This document shows positions 38,865-46,893 of a DNA stretch of 64,000 bases, piece after piece (positions within the stretch are counted from its first letter, which is position 1; each line of letters begins with the position of its first letter). Made by a program: the position numbers and the translations under genes. The notes beneath the pieces are model-generated. The model was not told the origin of the DNA and ran no database searches. It saw only the letters and a program-made list of their open reading frames with translations. Source of the stretch: Winogradskyella costae (GTDB lineage Bacteria > Bacteroidota > Bacteroidia > Flavobacteriales > Flavobacteriaceae); NCBI RefSeq assembly GCF_013403865.1, contig NZ_JABFDK010000002.1:248001-312000 (forward strand), in the 5' to 3' direction.

Positions 38865-38926
38865 TTAGACTTGGTTCTTTCTCAATAGCTATTGGGATAA
38901 AAGCGACTCGTTCCGAGCTTGTCTAA
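38865..38926. other. Structured intergenic element, possibly a dispersed repeat or small RNA
   Basis: A closing stem TTAGAC/GTCTAA (38865-38870 with 38921-38926) encloses two hairpins: TCTCAATAG/CTATTGGGA at 38880-38897 and CTCG-TTC-CGAG at 38907-38917. The shape is a three-way junction. It begins 73 bases after the second sensor gene and could act as its 3' end or be one of the palindromic intergenic repeats common in Flavobacteriaceae. Outside this element and site B, the 38792-39111 gap shows nothing else. Confidence 0.35.
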
Positions 38927-39008
38927 GTAAGCGATCTTAATTCTTTTATCAAACAAATCCTAAAAAAATTCACTTTAAAACCTCTCGTGATCCTTGGTAT
39001 TACTAGCA

Positions 39009-39074
39009 TGTTACAATAGTCATAGCAATTGTTACATAAGTGATATCCTTCTCACATCTTACAATCTACATTTA
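39009..39074 (+). promoter_or_regulatory. AraC-type operator and promoter B, upstream of the first fibre operon
   Basis: Direct repeat TGTTACAATAGTCATA (39009-39024) and TGTTACATAAGTGATA (39030-39045), offset 21 bases (two helical turns, as in AraC araI1-araI2). A -7-like TACATTTA (one mismatch) starts at 39067, 37 bases after the second half-site start; the -33 position overlaps the operator and lacks TTTG, as expected for an activator-dependent promoter. The first reading frame starts about 38 bases downstream, at 39112. Confidence 0.75.
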
Positions 39075-39111
39075 CTACATACTTCTTCCCTGCAGTAGTA
39101 ATATCGTTCTA

Positions 39112-39264
39112 ATGGTTAAAAAAGCAAACAGTATTAAAGGTGAAATAGATCACTTCCCTGAGTATCAAATTTACCTCAATGTTAACCATTTAGAAAAAGG
39201 TACATATACCTTAAAAATAACGCATAAAAACAAAGTTATAAAAACAACCACGTTTAAAAAATAG
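39112..39264 (+). CDS. Small basic protein resembling the end of a T9SS type A sorting domain
   Basis: A 50-residue frame with no signal peptide, starting MVKKANSIKGEIDHF and ending YTLKITHKNKVIKTTTFKK. The ending looks like the last beta hairpin of a type A sorting domain (compare YLLKIYTDKGKATKKIVIK at the end of the protein at 51877). It is the first frame after promoter B and ends four bases before the next ATG, so it would be translated as the leader gene of the operon. It could be a real small protein, a coupling leader peptide or the remnant of a lost T9SS cargo. The longer frame from 39040 would begin upstream of the predicted transcription start and is not used. Confidence 0.5.
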   Translation: MVKKANSIKGEIDHFPEYQIYLNVNHLEKGTYTLKITHKNKVIKTTTFKK

Positions 39265-39268
39265 TATT

Positions 39269-40672
39269 ATGAAATCACAGATTCTCAACTTCCAAAGAAA
39301 ATATCTAAAAATGAGAAAGGTACTATTTGCAGTGCTTGCTATTTGTTTGATGTCAATTTCAAGTTATGCGCAAACGGGTTTTAATTATAAAGCACTAATA
39401 AAAGATACAAACGGGAACGTTTTAAGCAATCAAGAAATTGATATACGATTCACAATTCAAACGCTCGAAGGACCTGTTTTTATTGCTTCATATCAAGAAC
39501 TTCATTTAACCACGACAGATAGTAATGGTATTGCAATTGTTACCATAGGTGAAGGTGAGATTATAACAGGAAGTTTTCCTGACAACTTTTGGCTTCCTAA
39601 CATTACACTTAACACAGAAATAGATATAGAAAGAGATGGCACATTTGTAGATTTTGGTGAATCTAATTTCAAAAAAGTCCCAATGGCAACTCATGCCGAT
39701 AATGTTTTTAGTGGAGATTATAACGATTTAATTAATCAACCGACAATTGTAGAACCATTTGGATTAGAGGCGATTGATGAAGGAAGTGGCATAGGTTGGC
39801 GATTAATAGGTCAAAATCCAGATAACTATGGCTCAGTAGGAAATGGTGCTGTCGATTTAAGTCAATCACCAAATAGTGCAACTAATGGCGCTACAGGTGA
39901 GTATTCTATAGCAATGGGGAATCAAACGGGTGCTTCAGGAGATAATTCGACTGCAATGGGTTTTGGTACAAGTGCATCAGGTGATAATTCTACTGCGCTA
40001 GGTAAGAACACTTTTGCTTCATCAGAAAATTCAGTAGCAATAGGTTGGTTAAATGTAGATGTGCCCGATGCGCTTTTCATGATTGGTAATGGATCTGCGG
40101 AAGGAGGATTTACGACTAGTAATGCTTTAACCGTTTTAAAAAATGGTAACGTGATTGCTGGTGGACCATTTACAATCGAAAACGCAACAGACGCTACATC
40201 TTTATGGCGACTAGAAACGCGACCTAATGGAGGCTTATCCATGTATAGAAATGGAAACTATCGTGGTTTTTTTAGTGAATTTACAGGTAATTATTCATCT
40301 ATTTCTGATAGAAGTACCAAAAAAGATATCACAGCCATTGAAAACGGCACACTCAGTAAAGTGATGCAACTCAATCCTGTAAGTTACTTAATGAAGGACC
40401 AAACAGATACCAAGCGTAACTTAGGTTTAATCTCTCAAGAAGTACAGGAGATTTTCCCAAGTATCACCACTTATGTTGAAGAATCAGATTTAATTACGCT
40501 GTCTTATACAGAGTTGATTCCAATACTCATTAAAGCTTTGCAAGAGCAACAAGGTGTTATAAACACACAAAACTCTAAAATAGAAACATTGTCAACAGAT
40601 AATTCAACTCTGGAAAATATGGTTAATAATCTTATTTCAAGAGTAGAAAAAATAGAAACCAATAACCAATAA
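39269..40672 (+). CDS. Trimeric fibre protein with YadA-type head repeats and S74 chaperone domain
   Basis: Exported protein of 467 residues. Signal peptide with a 16-residue polar n-region (MKSQILNFQRKYLKMRK) before the core, cleaved near 35. Residues 37-150 are the cluster-specific N-terminal domain (FNYKALIKDTNGNVLSNQEI, TTTDSNGIAIVTIGEG, VPMATHADNV). About 205-265 holds head repeats of roughly 14 residues (SIAMGNQTGASGDNSTAMGF, ALGKNTFASSENSVAIGW) like those of YadA/Hia adhesin heads. About 345-430 matches the endosialidase-type intramolecular chaperone, peptidase S74 (STKKDITAI, LNPVSYLMK, LGLISQEVQEIFP). A C-terminal heptad coiled coil follows. S74 domains drive trimerisation and usually cut themselves off. 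No T9SS sorting domain, so the export route past the periplasm is unclear. Confidence 0.85.
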   Translation: MKSQILNFQRKYLKMRKVLFAVLAICLMSISSYAQTGFNYKALIKDTNGNVLSNQEIDIRFTIQTLEGPVFIASYQELHLTTTDSNGIAIVTIGEGEIITGSFPDNFWLPNITLNTEIDIERDGTFVDFGESNFKKVPMATHADNVFSGDYNDLINQPTIVEPFGLEAIDEGSGIGWRLIGQNPDNYGSVGNGAVDLSQSPNSATNGATGEYSIAMGNQTGASGDNSTAMGFGTSASGDNSTALGKNTFASSENSVAIGWLNVDVPDALFMIGNGSAEGGFTTSNALTVLKNGNVIAGGPFTIENATDATSLWRLETRPNGGLSMYRNGNYRGFFSEFTGNYSSISDRSTKKDITAIENGTLSKVMQLNPVSYLMKDQTDTKRNLGLISQEVQEIFPSITTYVEESDLITLSYTELIPILIKALQEQQGVINTQNSKIETLSTDNSTLENMVNNLISRVEKIETNNQ

Positions 40673-40683
40673 AAATCAGCACT

Positions 40684-41307
40684 ATGAAACTATACACATT
40701 ATTAATAGTCTTTATTATCACTCTAATATCATGTAAAGAAAGCAATGAAACCAATTCATTAGAACAAAACAAAACAACTGAATCAGTAACTGCAAAGGTC
40801 GCAAATAAAGAAACACCAATTAAAAGTCAAACGATTAGCAATGGCACATTTCTTTGCAAAATTAACGACAAAGATTGGTCTTACACCAAAGCTTCAGGTA
40901 TTGTAGATACACATGCAAAAACAAAAAAACGTACAGCAATAATGACGTTTACCAAGAAACTTGATAAAGGCTCAGAAAGTGTGCAGTTGTTTTACGATGC
41001 GGACACCTATCAGTTAGAAAAAGCTACAGCTATTCTAAAGACTCTAGAAAAAGGAGGTGGTACAATGAGTGCTATGTACCAATTACTTAATGAAGGTGGG
41101 AAGCGTATGCCAGATAGCGCAATTTCAGGGAGCATAGATTTATCTAATGCTACTGCAGCTTCAGGAACAGCTGAGGTTTCAAATATGAAAATCCGTTTTG
41201 AGGAAGGCAAATTAGAAGACCAATCTATGGCGGTAATATCTTTTACATCATTGAAATTTAGTGGTGTAGGTTACTCAGATCTCGATAAAGCATTTGGAAA
41301 TAAATAA
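40684..41307 (+). CDS. Lipoprotein of unknown function in fibre operon
   Basis: Protein of 207 residues with signal peptide MKLYTLLIVFIITLISC and lipobox LISC (Cys17). A polar, Ser/Thr/Glu-rich spacer of about 30 residues leads to a compact domain (FLCKINDKDWSYTKASGIVD, RTAIMTFTKKLDKGSESVQLFYD, ISGSIDLSNATAASGTAEVSNMKIRF). I recognise no family; the beta-rich pattern and calycin-like strand order suggest a small outer-membrane-anchored beta domain. It starts 11 bases after the fibre gene and 22 before the next, so it is part of one transcript. Confidence 0.75.
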   Translation: MKLYTLLIVFIITLISCKESNETNSLEQNKTTESVTAKVANKETPIKSQTISNGTFLCKINDKDWSYTKASGIVDTHAKTKKRTAIMTFTKKLDKGSESVQLFYDADTYQLEKATAILKTLEKGGGTMSAMYQLLNEGGKRMPDSAISGSIDLSNATAASGTAEVSNMKIRFEEGKLEDQSMAVISFTSLKFSGVGYSDLDKAFGNK

Positions 41308-41329
41308 TTAATAAAAAAACACCACCACT

Positions 41330-42910
41330 ATGAAAACTACAATCACACTTGTCTTTGTTGCTTTTAGCTATTTAGGTTTTGCGCAACTTATAGATAATTT
41401 CGGTAAAATAATAACTCATGAAATTATATTGAATAAACAAGATGATGGTACTTATACAGGAGCAGTCGAATGGACAACTGGTGGCCTCGATTCTTTGCAA
41501 CGGTTTGTAATTAATGATCTGAGTATTAAAGCACCAGTTATGGTTAGGATAGTTTCAAAAGCACCAAATTATAATATAGATCTTACATTTCATAAAAATA
41601 ATTGGGATAGCGAGGAAGCTAAAATTTCTACCAACGGAAAGAAATTTGTGGATAAAATATTCAGGACTAAAAATTTGTTGGGTCTTGGTGTGAGTTCAGA
41701 GGTCGCTGGCATTCCCTATTTAATAAGCGTGAGGGTGGGTCTGCAATTTCCTTCTACCCAATCTATCATTCGTGTTACCGATGATAAAGAAGAATATACC
41801 AAGCATCTACGTGGTCTCGGTATTCAAGGAGACCTCTTTGGTGGCAATTCTACACAGAATACGTCACAAAGTACGGTTGCAACAACAGGAAGTTCTGATG
41901 AAAATAATACACTTTTGTACATTATTATAGGTCTCTTGTCAATTATAGCACTACTGTTTGGCATATTCCTTTTTAAGAAAAAGCCTAGAAGCAACGCACT
42001 ATTATTAATGCTTTGTTTCGGTTTTTCACAATTGATGATGTCTCAAAGTCCAGCACCAAATAATGTGCCTATGGCTAATCAATCTGACGTTTTTTTGGAT
42101 TATGCCAATAACAATGTGGCTAATCAAGTGCCGGTAATTTACGATGATCCTGGTTTGATTCCTGCCATGGATAGAGACGCCTATGTGTCAAACGATGGAG
42201 GTAAAACTTACGCGCTAATTAGATTAAGACCTAATCAAGGGGCAATTGAATTGTCTCCTGAAGATGCAGCAGAGGTCAATAGACAAATGCAAGAAGCTAC
42301 CGATGATTTTAATCGAGATTTTAGGGATAATATGCCAGGAGAGGATACCGAAGGCGATCAAAGAACACTCCCCGTTGACCGAACTGCCGAAGAACTTGAA
42401 CAATTAAGAAGGCAAGTACGAAGGCTCCAAGCGGCCGTTGAAAGATTGGAGGCAGAGAATGAAGATGGTGATGACGACGAAACTGAAAACAATCCAGGCA
42501 ATGAAATTTTAATCTATTGTGAAATACGAGAAGAATGCCTCAATTGCATGAATAAACATTTGCAAGATTTTACGACCCATTACGCCTATTATATCCATTT
42601 ACAAGACTATTATTTTTTTAAATCGACTGTGCTGAACGATTACATCACTTGGGGTAATAGTATGTCTAGTTTGCCTGGTGGAGGAGGAATTGGGTGGACG
42701 TCAACCTTATTGCATAAAGTAAGACCTGCCATGAAAAAAATGAAGAAAGCCTATGATAGTAGATTTGATGATTATATAGTATCAATGGAAAAAGATCTCA
42801 GCAATATAAAAAATTGTGCATCCAGTATGCAGCTTGCTAGTTCTGGTACTTATGAAGCACAAGTAGCACAGTTGATACAAGCGCTAAAAGCTGCAAGAAT
42901 CTCAAAATAA
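41330..42910 (+). CDS. Two-part exported membrane protein with internal signal-like segment and coiled coil
   Basis: Protein of 526 residues that I do not recognise. Part 1: signal peptide (MKTTITLVFVAFSYLGFA-Q) and a beta-rich domain at about 20-165. A Thr/Ser-rich linker leads to a transmembrane helix LLYIIIGLLSIIALLFGIFLF at about 195-215, a short basic loop KKKPRSNA, and a second hydrophobic stretch LLLMLCFGFSQLMMSQ that looks like a signal peptide. Part 2 (about 240-526) has a coiled coil near 345-375 (AEELEQLRRQVRRLQAAVERLEAE, split here as AEELEQLRRQ then VRRLQAAVERLEAE), an acidic stretch and a Cys cluster CEIREECLNCMNKH near 398-411, which is followed by helices rich in Tyr. It may be a fusion of two exported proteins. 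Same operon as its neighbours. Confidence 0.75.
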   Translation: MKTTITLVFVAFSYLGFAQLIDNFGKIITHEIILNKQDDGTYTGAVEWTTGGLDSLQRFVINDLSIKAPVMVRIVSKAPNYNIDLTFHKNNWDSEEAKISTNGKKFVDKIFRTKNLLGLGVSSEVAGIPYLISVRVGLQFPSTQSIIRVTDDKEEYTKHLRGLGIQGDLFGGNSTQNTSQSTVATTGSSDENNTLLYIIIGLLSIIALLFGIFLFKKKPRSNALLLMLCFGFSQLMMSQSPAPNNVPMANQSDVFLDYANNNVANQVPVIYDDPGLIPAMDRDAYVSNDGGKTYALIRLRPNQGAIELSPEDAAEVNRQMQEATDDFNRDFRDNMPGEDTEGDQRTLPVDRTAEELEQLRRQVRRLQAAVERLEAENEDGDDDETENNPGNEILIYCEIREECLNCMNKHLQDFTTHYAYYIHLQDYYFFKSTVLNDYITWGNSMSSLPGGGGIGWTSTLLHKVRPAMKKMKKAYDSRFDDYIVSMEKDLSNIKNCASSMQLASSGTYEAQVAQLIQALKAARISK

Positions 42911-42919
42911 ACAAACGCT

Positions 42920-44653
42920 ATGAAAAAACTAAGTCTTCTTTTACTATGTGTATTTGCCATCTATTCTTGTGGTAACAAATCAACTGATTCTAAAAATTCG
43001 AGTACTAGTAATAGTACTCCTTCAAATACGAGCACAGAATCTAAGACATCTGAAAGTGCAACTGATAATCCTTTCAAAGTCGCTACTAATTCCGAATTAA
43101 ACGACCTGTTTAATATGGGGAAGGGTATGCTTGAAGCCTCAGAAAAAAAAGGTGAAGCAGATTTTCAATTAGATACCGAAACCATACTCGATATGTTAGA
43201 AGAAAGTGGAGTGTCTCGTGAGTCCATGGAAAAACTCATCAACAATCCGGATAGCCTTAAAGTACTTGCGCAACAGGCTATGAAAGAGCGGCTAGAAGCA
43301 CAAAACAAAGAAGCCGAAGCCCTTACAAAAGGTGAAATTTCTAAAGAACAGTTGACTTCAAAAAATACACCTACAGGAGTTTCACTAGAAGAAGCTATTC
43401 TTCTAGTTCAAGCAGAATCTGGACCAGAAGCCACTTTAGAAAAATTAAAATTGATTGATTCGTTAGCTGGTACCAACATCATGTCGCAGTTAAATTTAAA
43501 AGAAGGACAGCAGGTATTAAATGATGTAGAACGAAAAAACGAAATTAAGTCAAGTCCAGAAGAAGAGGAAAAGATGGAGTCATTGCGTAAACTTTCCTCT
43601 CAAATGCACAGTGATAAAGAGGCTACAGAATTGTTAGCAGAACTAGATAAGACGGAAAAAGACATTGCTTCTGGAAAATTGAAAGCCAGTCCCAAATATC
43701 AACGCGCCATAGCGTATCGGAAAAAGACAGTTAAAACATATGGTAATCAGATTGTTCGTAAGGCAGCCGCAGCAAAGAAGAAATTTCAGCAACTCAACCC
43801 TGATTTATATTTTGGAGACGATGTTGGAACAACCTATATAAGTTCTCAGAAAACGGCGGTCTATCTACCTCTAGGAAAACTCTCGTTTGCCGATAAAGTG
43901 GTGAAGTTTAACCATCCGAAACTCTTGTCCCAAAAAGTTAATAGTGTGCTTGGTGAACCAGATGTGATTCAAGGTTATCTTCCAGAAGACCTAACAGGAG
44001 TTTACAGTTTAGGATTAGCAGGTACGTTAACAGTACAATTTGAAGACAATGCTCTAACCAATGTAAATGGTCCTGACTTATACATATTTGAAATTGGACA
44101 AATAGAACCAACCGATCTCGAAATTTCAAAAGACGGTAAAGATTGGATTAAAGTGGGTAAGATTGATGGAGGAACTGCTGAAGTAGATATAGGTCCTTTT
44201 GTAAAACAAGGAGACCTTTTCTACTACGTGCGGTTAAAAGATCTTAAAGCAGAAAGCGCACTTCCCGGAGCTGATGTGGATGCTATTGCTGCTATTGGTG
44301 CAGCTATACGTTTAAATTTAGATAGCCAAGTACTATTCGATTCTGGTAAAAGCGAATTAAAACCAAGTGGTATTGAAGCCTTAAAAGAATTGGTTAATAG
44401 CATCACGGTGCTCAAAAAAGGAAAGGTAATCGTAGAAGGCCACACCGATGATGTTGGTAGTGATGCAACCAATAATGCCTTGTCTTTAGCACGTGCTAAA
44501 AGTGTATCGCAAGCATTGAGACAATTAATACCCAGTACAGAATTTAGGTGGCAAGAAAAAGGCTATGGAGAATCTCAGCCTTTAGTAGAAAACGATTCAG
44601 ACATAAACAGAACAAAAAACAGACGGGTAGAAATTTTGATAATGCCTAATTAA
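42920..44653 (+). CDS. OmpA-type peptidoglycan-binding lipoprotein of the fibre operon
   Basis: Lipoprotein of 577 residues: lipobox YSC at residue 17 after MKKLSLLLLCVFAI, then a Ser/Thr-rich spacer to about 50. About 55-300 is a long helical, charged region. About 300-450 is a beta domain (VNSVLGEPDV, VYSLGLAGTLTVQFEDNALT, GPDLYIFEIG, LEISKDGKDWIKVGKI, DVDAIAAIGAA) of a kind found in outer-membrane-associated surface proteins. About 460-577 is an OmpA C-terminal domain (DSQVLFDSGKSELKPSGIEA, VEGHTDDVGSDATNNALSLA, KGYGESQPLVENDSDINRTK, NRRVEIL), which binds diaminopimelate in peptidoglycan. In context it probably ties the fibre apparatus to the cell wall from the outer membrane. It follows the previous gene by 9 bases. 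Confidence 0.88.
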   Translation: MKKLSLLLLCVFAIYSCGNKSTDSKNSSTSNSTPSNTSTESKTSESATDNPFKVATNSELNDLFNMGKGMLEASEKKGEADFQLDTETILDMLEESGVSRESMEKLINNPDSLKVLAQQAMKERLEAQNKEAEALTKGEISKEQLTSKNTPTGVSLEEAILLVQAESGPEATLEKLKLIDSLAGTNIMSQLNLKEGQQVLNDVERKNEIKSSPEEEEKMESLRKLSSQMHSDKEATELLAELDKTEKDIASGKLKASPKYQRAIAYRKKTVKTYGNQIVRKAAAAKKKFQQLNPDLYFGDDVGTTYISSQKTAVYLPLGKLSFADKVVKFNHPKLLSQKVNSVLGEPDVIQGYLPEDLTGVYSLGLAGTLTVQFEDNALTNVNGPDLYIFEIGQIEPTDLEISKDGKDWIKVGKIDGGTAEVDIGPFVKQGDLFYYVRLKDLKAESALPGADVDAIAAIGAAIRLNLDSQVLFDSGKSELKPSGIEALKELVNSITVLKKGKVIVEGHTDDVGSDATNNALSLARAKSVSQALRQLIPSTEFRWQEKGYGESQPLVENDSDINRTKNRRVEILIMPN

Positions 44654-44681
44654 AAAAATCAACAACTAAATCCTTATAATC

Positions 44682-46208
44682 ATGAAAACAGTAAACAATT
44701 ACAGAATCACCTTAATAGTTTTGGTCTTTTCCATAAGAGTACTAACACCATCTCATGGGCAAGACGTACCATCTACTTTTAAGCATGTCGCAACCTCATC
44801 AAATATAAGTAACAATTACACCATAATAGATCATTTAAAAACAAACAGTAAACCGAACAGCTTACTATTTGTTGCTCATGATTATGGCAATGGTGGTCCG
44901 TATATAACTGCACCTCTTGGTGTATGGTATAGCAATAATAAGTGGATCATTTTCACACAAGATAGGTCAGCAATGCCTGTAGGAGCAAAGTTTAACGTGC
45001 TGACTCAAACATTAGCTGATAGCAACGCTTTTGTACATGCGTCCACAAGCGGATCAATTAGCGGTCATATCACCACAATTAATAATTCGGCAACCAATAA
45101 TAAGCCAAATGCAAAACTTATAGTTACTCAAAATTGGGGAACAAGTGGACCTTATAATAATAACCCTATAGGTGTGTACTATGCCAATGGAAAGTGGAAG
45201 ATATTCAATCAAAATAGAGTAGCTATGCCTGCAAATGCTAAGTTTAATGTTATAGTAGATCATCCTAGGGCCTTTCAACATACGGTCTCTAACAACTCTA
45301 CAAGTCATATCTCAACATTAGATAATCCAAGCACCAACAACAGCCCTAATGCTTTCGTTTTTACCACGCAATTATGGACGAGCATTTATAATAATCATAA
45401 TCAAGGACTATGGTACAGTGCCAACAAATGGAAAATTTATAATGAAGATAGAATGACTTTGCCTTCCTCGGCAAAATTTAATGTCATAGCTTTTAGTATA
45501 ACGGATAATACACCAGAAACTGATACTTCAACAGCAATTACTATTCCTAAAACTGTGTTTACTGGCTTGGTCAATTCTTATTTGGGCAGCATGGAAATAA
45601 AACTTAATAATTATGGTAGAAGGCATCGCGACAGCGCTGGAGATATAAGTTGGTTTGCTGAAAATGAATCTTTTGTTCAACTCGGAGGGAATCGATTTAA
45701 TTTTAATATTCCTGAATATACAAGAGGTGTAAGAGATAAAAAATATTACATGAATGATATGAGTCTCAATAATGCTATTACAAATTTTAATGGTGATGAA
45801 TTACATATGATATTAACTTTTGAGGAAGATGGTCCAGAACTAAAGGGCATGTGTTCAAATTGTGCCAGGTTTAGGGAAGACAATGCAGCACCCGACTATC
45901 AACTTGAGGATAATCGTTGGGACGTGCATCTTAACGTTGTTCCGTTTAATGGAAGTTTAACCCTTGATGTTTTAGATGTTAGTTATTTAGGTGACGTAGA
46001 TGGTGCTGTTTTTGGTGAGCTCTTTGAAGGTATTGTTCAGCAGACTGTCATTCCTATTATGGAAAGAGAGTTTAGAGATGCTTTTAATGATCAACGTTCA
46101 GAAATAGCAAGGCAAATTCGAACATTAGCGGATAATATTGGGTTTGATTTAGCGGGTGTAACACGCATTACATTCGAAGGAGGAACTATTGTACTTCATA
46201 ACAATTGA
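44682..46208 (+). CDS. Exported protein with three DUF7452-like repeats and a unique C-terminal domain
   Basis: Protein of 508 residues with a signal peptide ending HGQ near 28. Three tandem repeats of about 80 residues (about 33-108, 112-192, 195-278) each run from FKHVAT/FVHAST/FQHTVS through a conserved Asn-rich segment, L-x-T-Q/AH-x-W/Y-G, a GV/GLWYxxNKWxIxNxDR motif and AMP-x-xAKFNV. I recall this module as DUF7452, found in secreted Bacteroidota proteins; its function is unknown. The C-terminal 230 residues form another domain with a CSNC motif near 388-391 and helical end (FGELFEGIVQQTVIPIMERE). No sorting domain. Surface ligand binding is possible but unproven. Confidence 0.75.
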   Translation: MKTVNNYRITLIVLVFSIRVLTPSHGQDVPSTFKHVATSSNISNNYTIIDHLKTNSKPNSLLFVAHDYGNGGPYITAPLGVWYSNNKWIIFTQDRSAMPVGAKFNVLTQTLADSNAFVHASTSGSISGHITTINNSATNNKPNAKLIVTQNWGTSGPYNNNPIGVYYANGKWKIFNQNRVAMPANAKFNVIVDHPRAFQHTVSNNSTSHISTLDNPSTNNSPNAFVFTTQLWTSIYNNHNQGLWYSANKWKIYNEDRMTLPSSAKFNVIAFSITDNTPETDTSTAITIPKTVFTGLVNSYLGSMEIKLNNYGRRHRDSAGDISWFAENESFVQLGGNRFNFNIPEYTRGVRDKKYYMNDMSLNNAITNFNGDELHMILTFEEDGPELKGMCSNCARFREDNAAPDYQLEDNRWDVHLNVVPFNGSLTLDVLDVSYLGDVDGAVFGELFEGIVQQTVIPIMEREFRDAFNDQRSEIARQIRTLADNIGFDLAGVTRITFEGGTIVLHNN

Positions 46209-46243
46209 AAAAAATTAGCATCAAAATTTTAAAGCAAAAAAAC

Positions 46244-46852
46244 ATGAAAAATTTAGTAATTCTCATTACACTAGTTTTTGCTCTATTGCCGCTAAAAGCG
46301 AGCAATGAGATCATCTATAAAAAAGATGCTAGTACAATTCTGAATTCTAATTTAGATACAGATTTAGATATTTTTAAAATTAAGCAGGATATAGAAACAC
46401 GTAATAGAGTCTATTATATGACAGGTTCTTTTACCGTAATTAAAACACCCACTGGGCGTGAAAGTGATGTAGCGCATACAGTTGATATTTCTTTTCGTAA
46501 TGCTACGATTAAATCATCAGGAGAGAGAAATAATTATATACAAGCAAATGCACAAGCCATACGCAACGATAATAATACTATTAATGAGTTTAGAATCTAT
46601 ATACCTCACGGTAGTGGAGAAGATGGTAGTGTAGATGAAAGAAACATAAAGGTAAATTGGAAAACTGGCTCTATTGAAGTGGTTGACAAACTGGACAATG
46701 TATCCATAATTTATAAAGAGCACACAATTCTGATTATTGGTACTATGGAAAAAAACGGATACACTATAGGAGTCAGTCTTGCTCTTGCTAAAAAACAAAT
46801 TGAAATAACCCACGAAATTGAACCTCATAATGTACAACCTCGTAAAAATTGA
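46244..46852 (+). CDS. Exported protein of unknown function
   Basis: Protein of 202 residues with signal peptide MKNLVILITLVFALLPLKA. No family recognised. The mature part is polar and beta-rich (VYYMTGSFTVIKTPTGRESD, SVDERNIKVNWKTGSIEVVD, HTILIIGTMEKNGYTIGVSL). I start at ATG 46244, where a normal signal peptide begins; the longer frame from TTG 46205 overlaps the previous gene by four bases and adds a charged extension that would disturb the signal. It lies 35 bases after its neighbour in the same transcript. Confidence 0.7.
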   Translation: MKNLVILITLVFALLPLKASNEIIYKKDASTILNSNLDTDLDIFKIKQDIETRNRVYYMTGSFTVIKTPTGRESDVAHTVDISFRNATIKSSGERNNYIQANAQAIRNDNNTINEFRIYIPHGSGEDGSVDERNIKVNWKTGSIEVVDKLDNVSIIYKEHTILIIGTMEKNGYTIGVSLALAKKQIEITHEIEPHNVQPRKN

Positions 46853-46893
46853 AATACAAGTTCTGATTTAAACAAAATTTAAAAATTATAACC

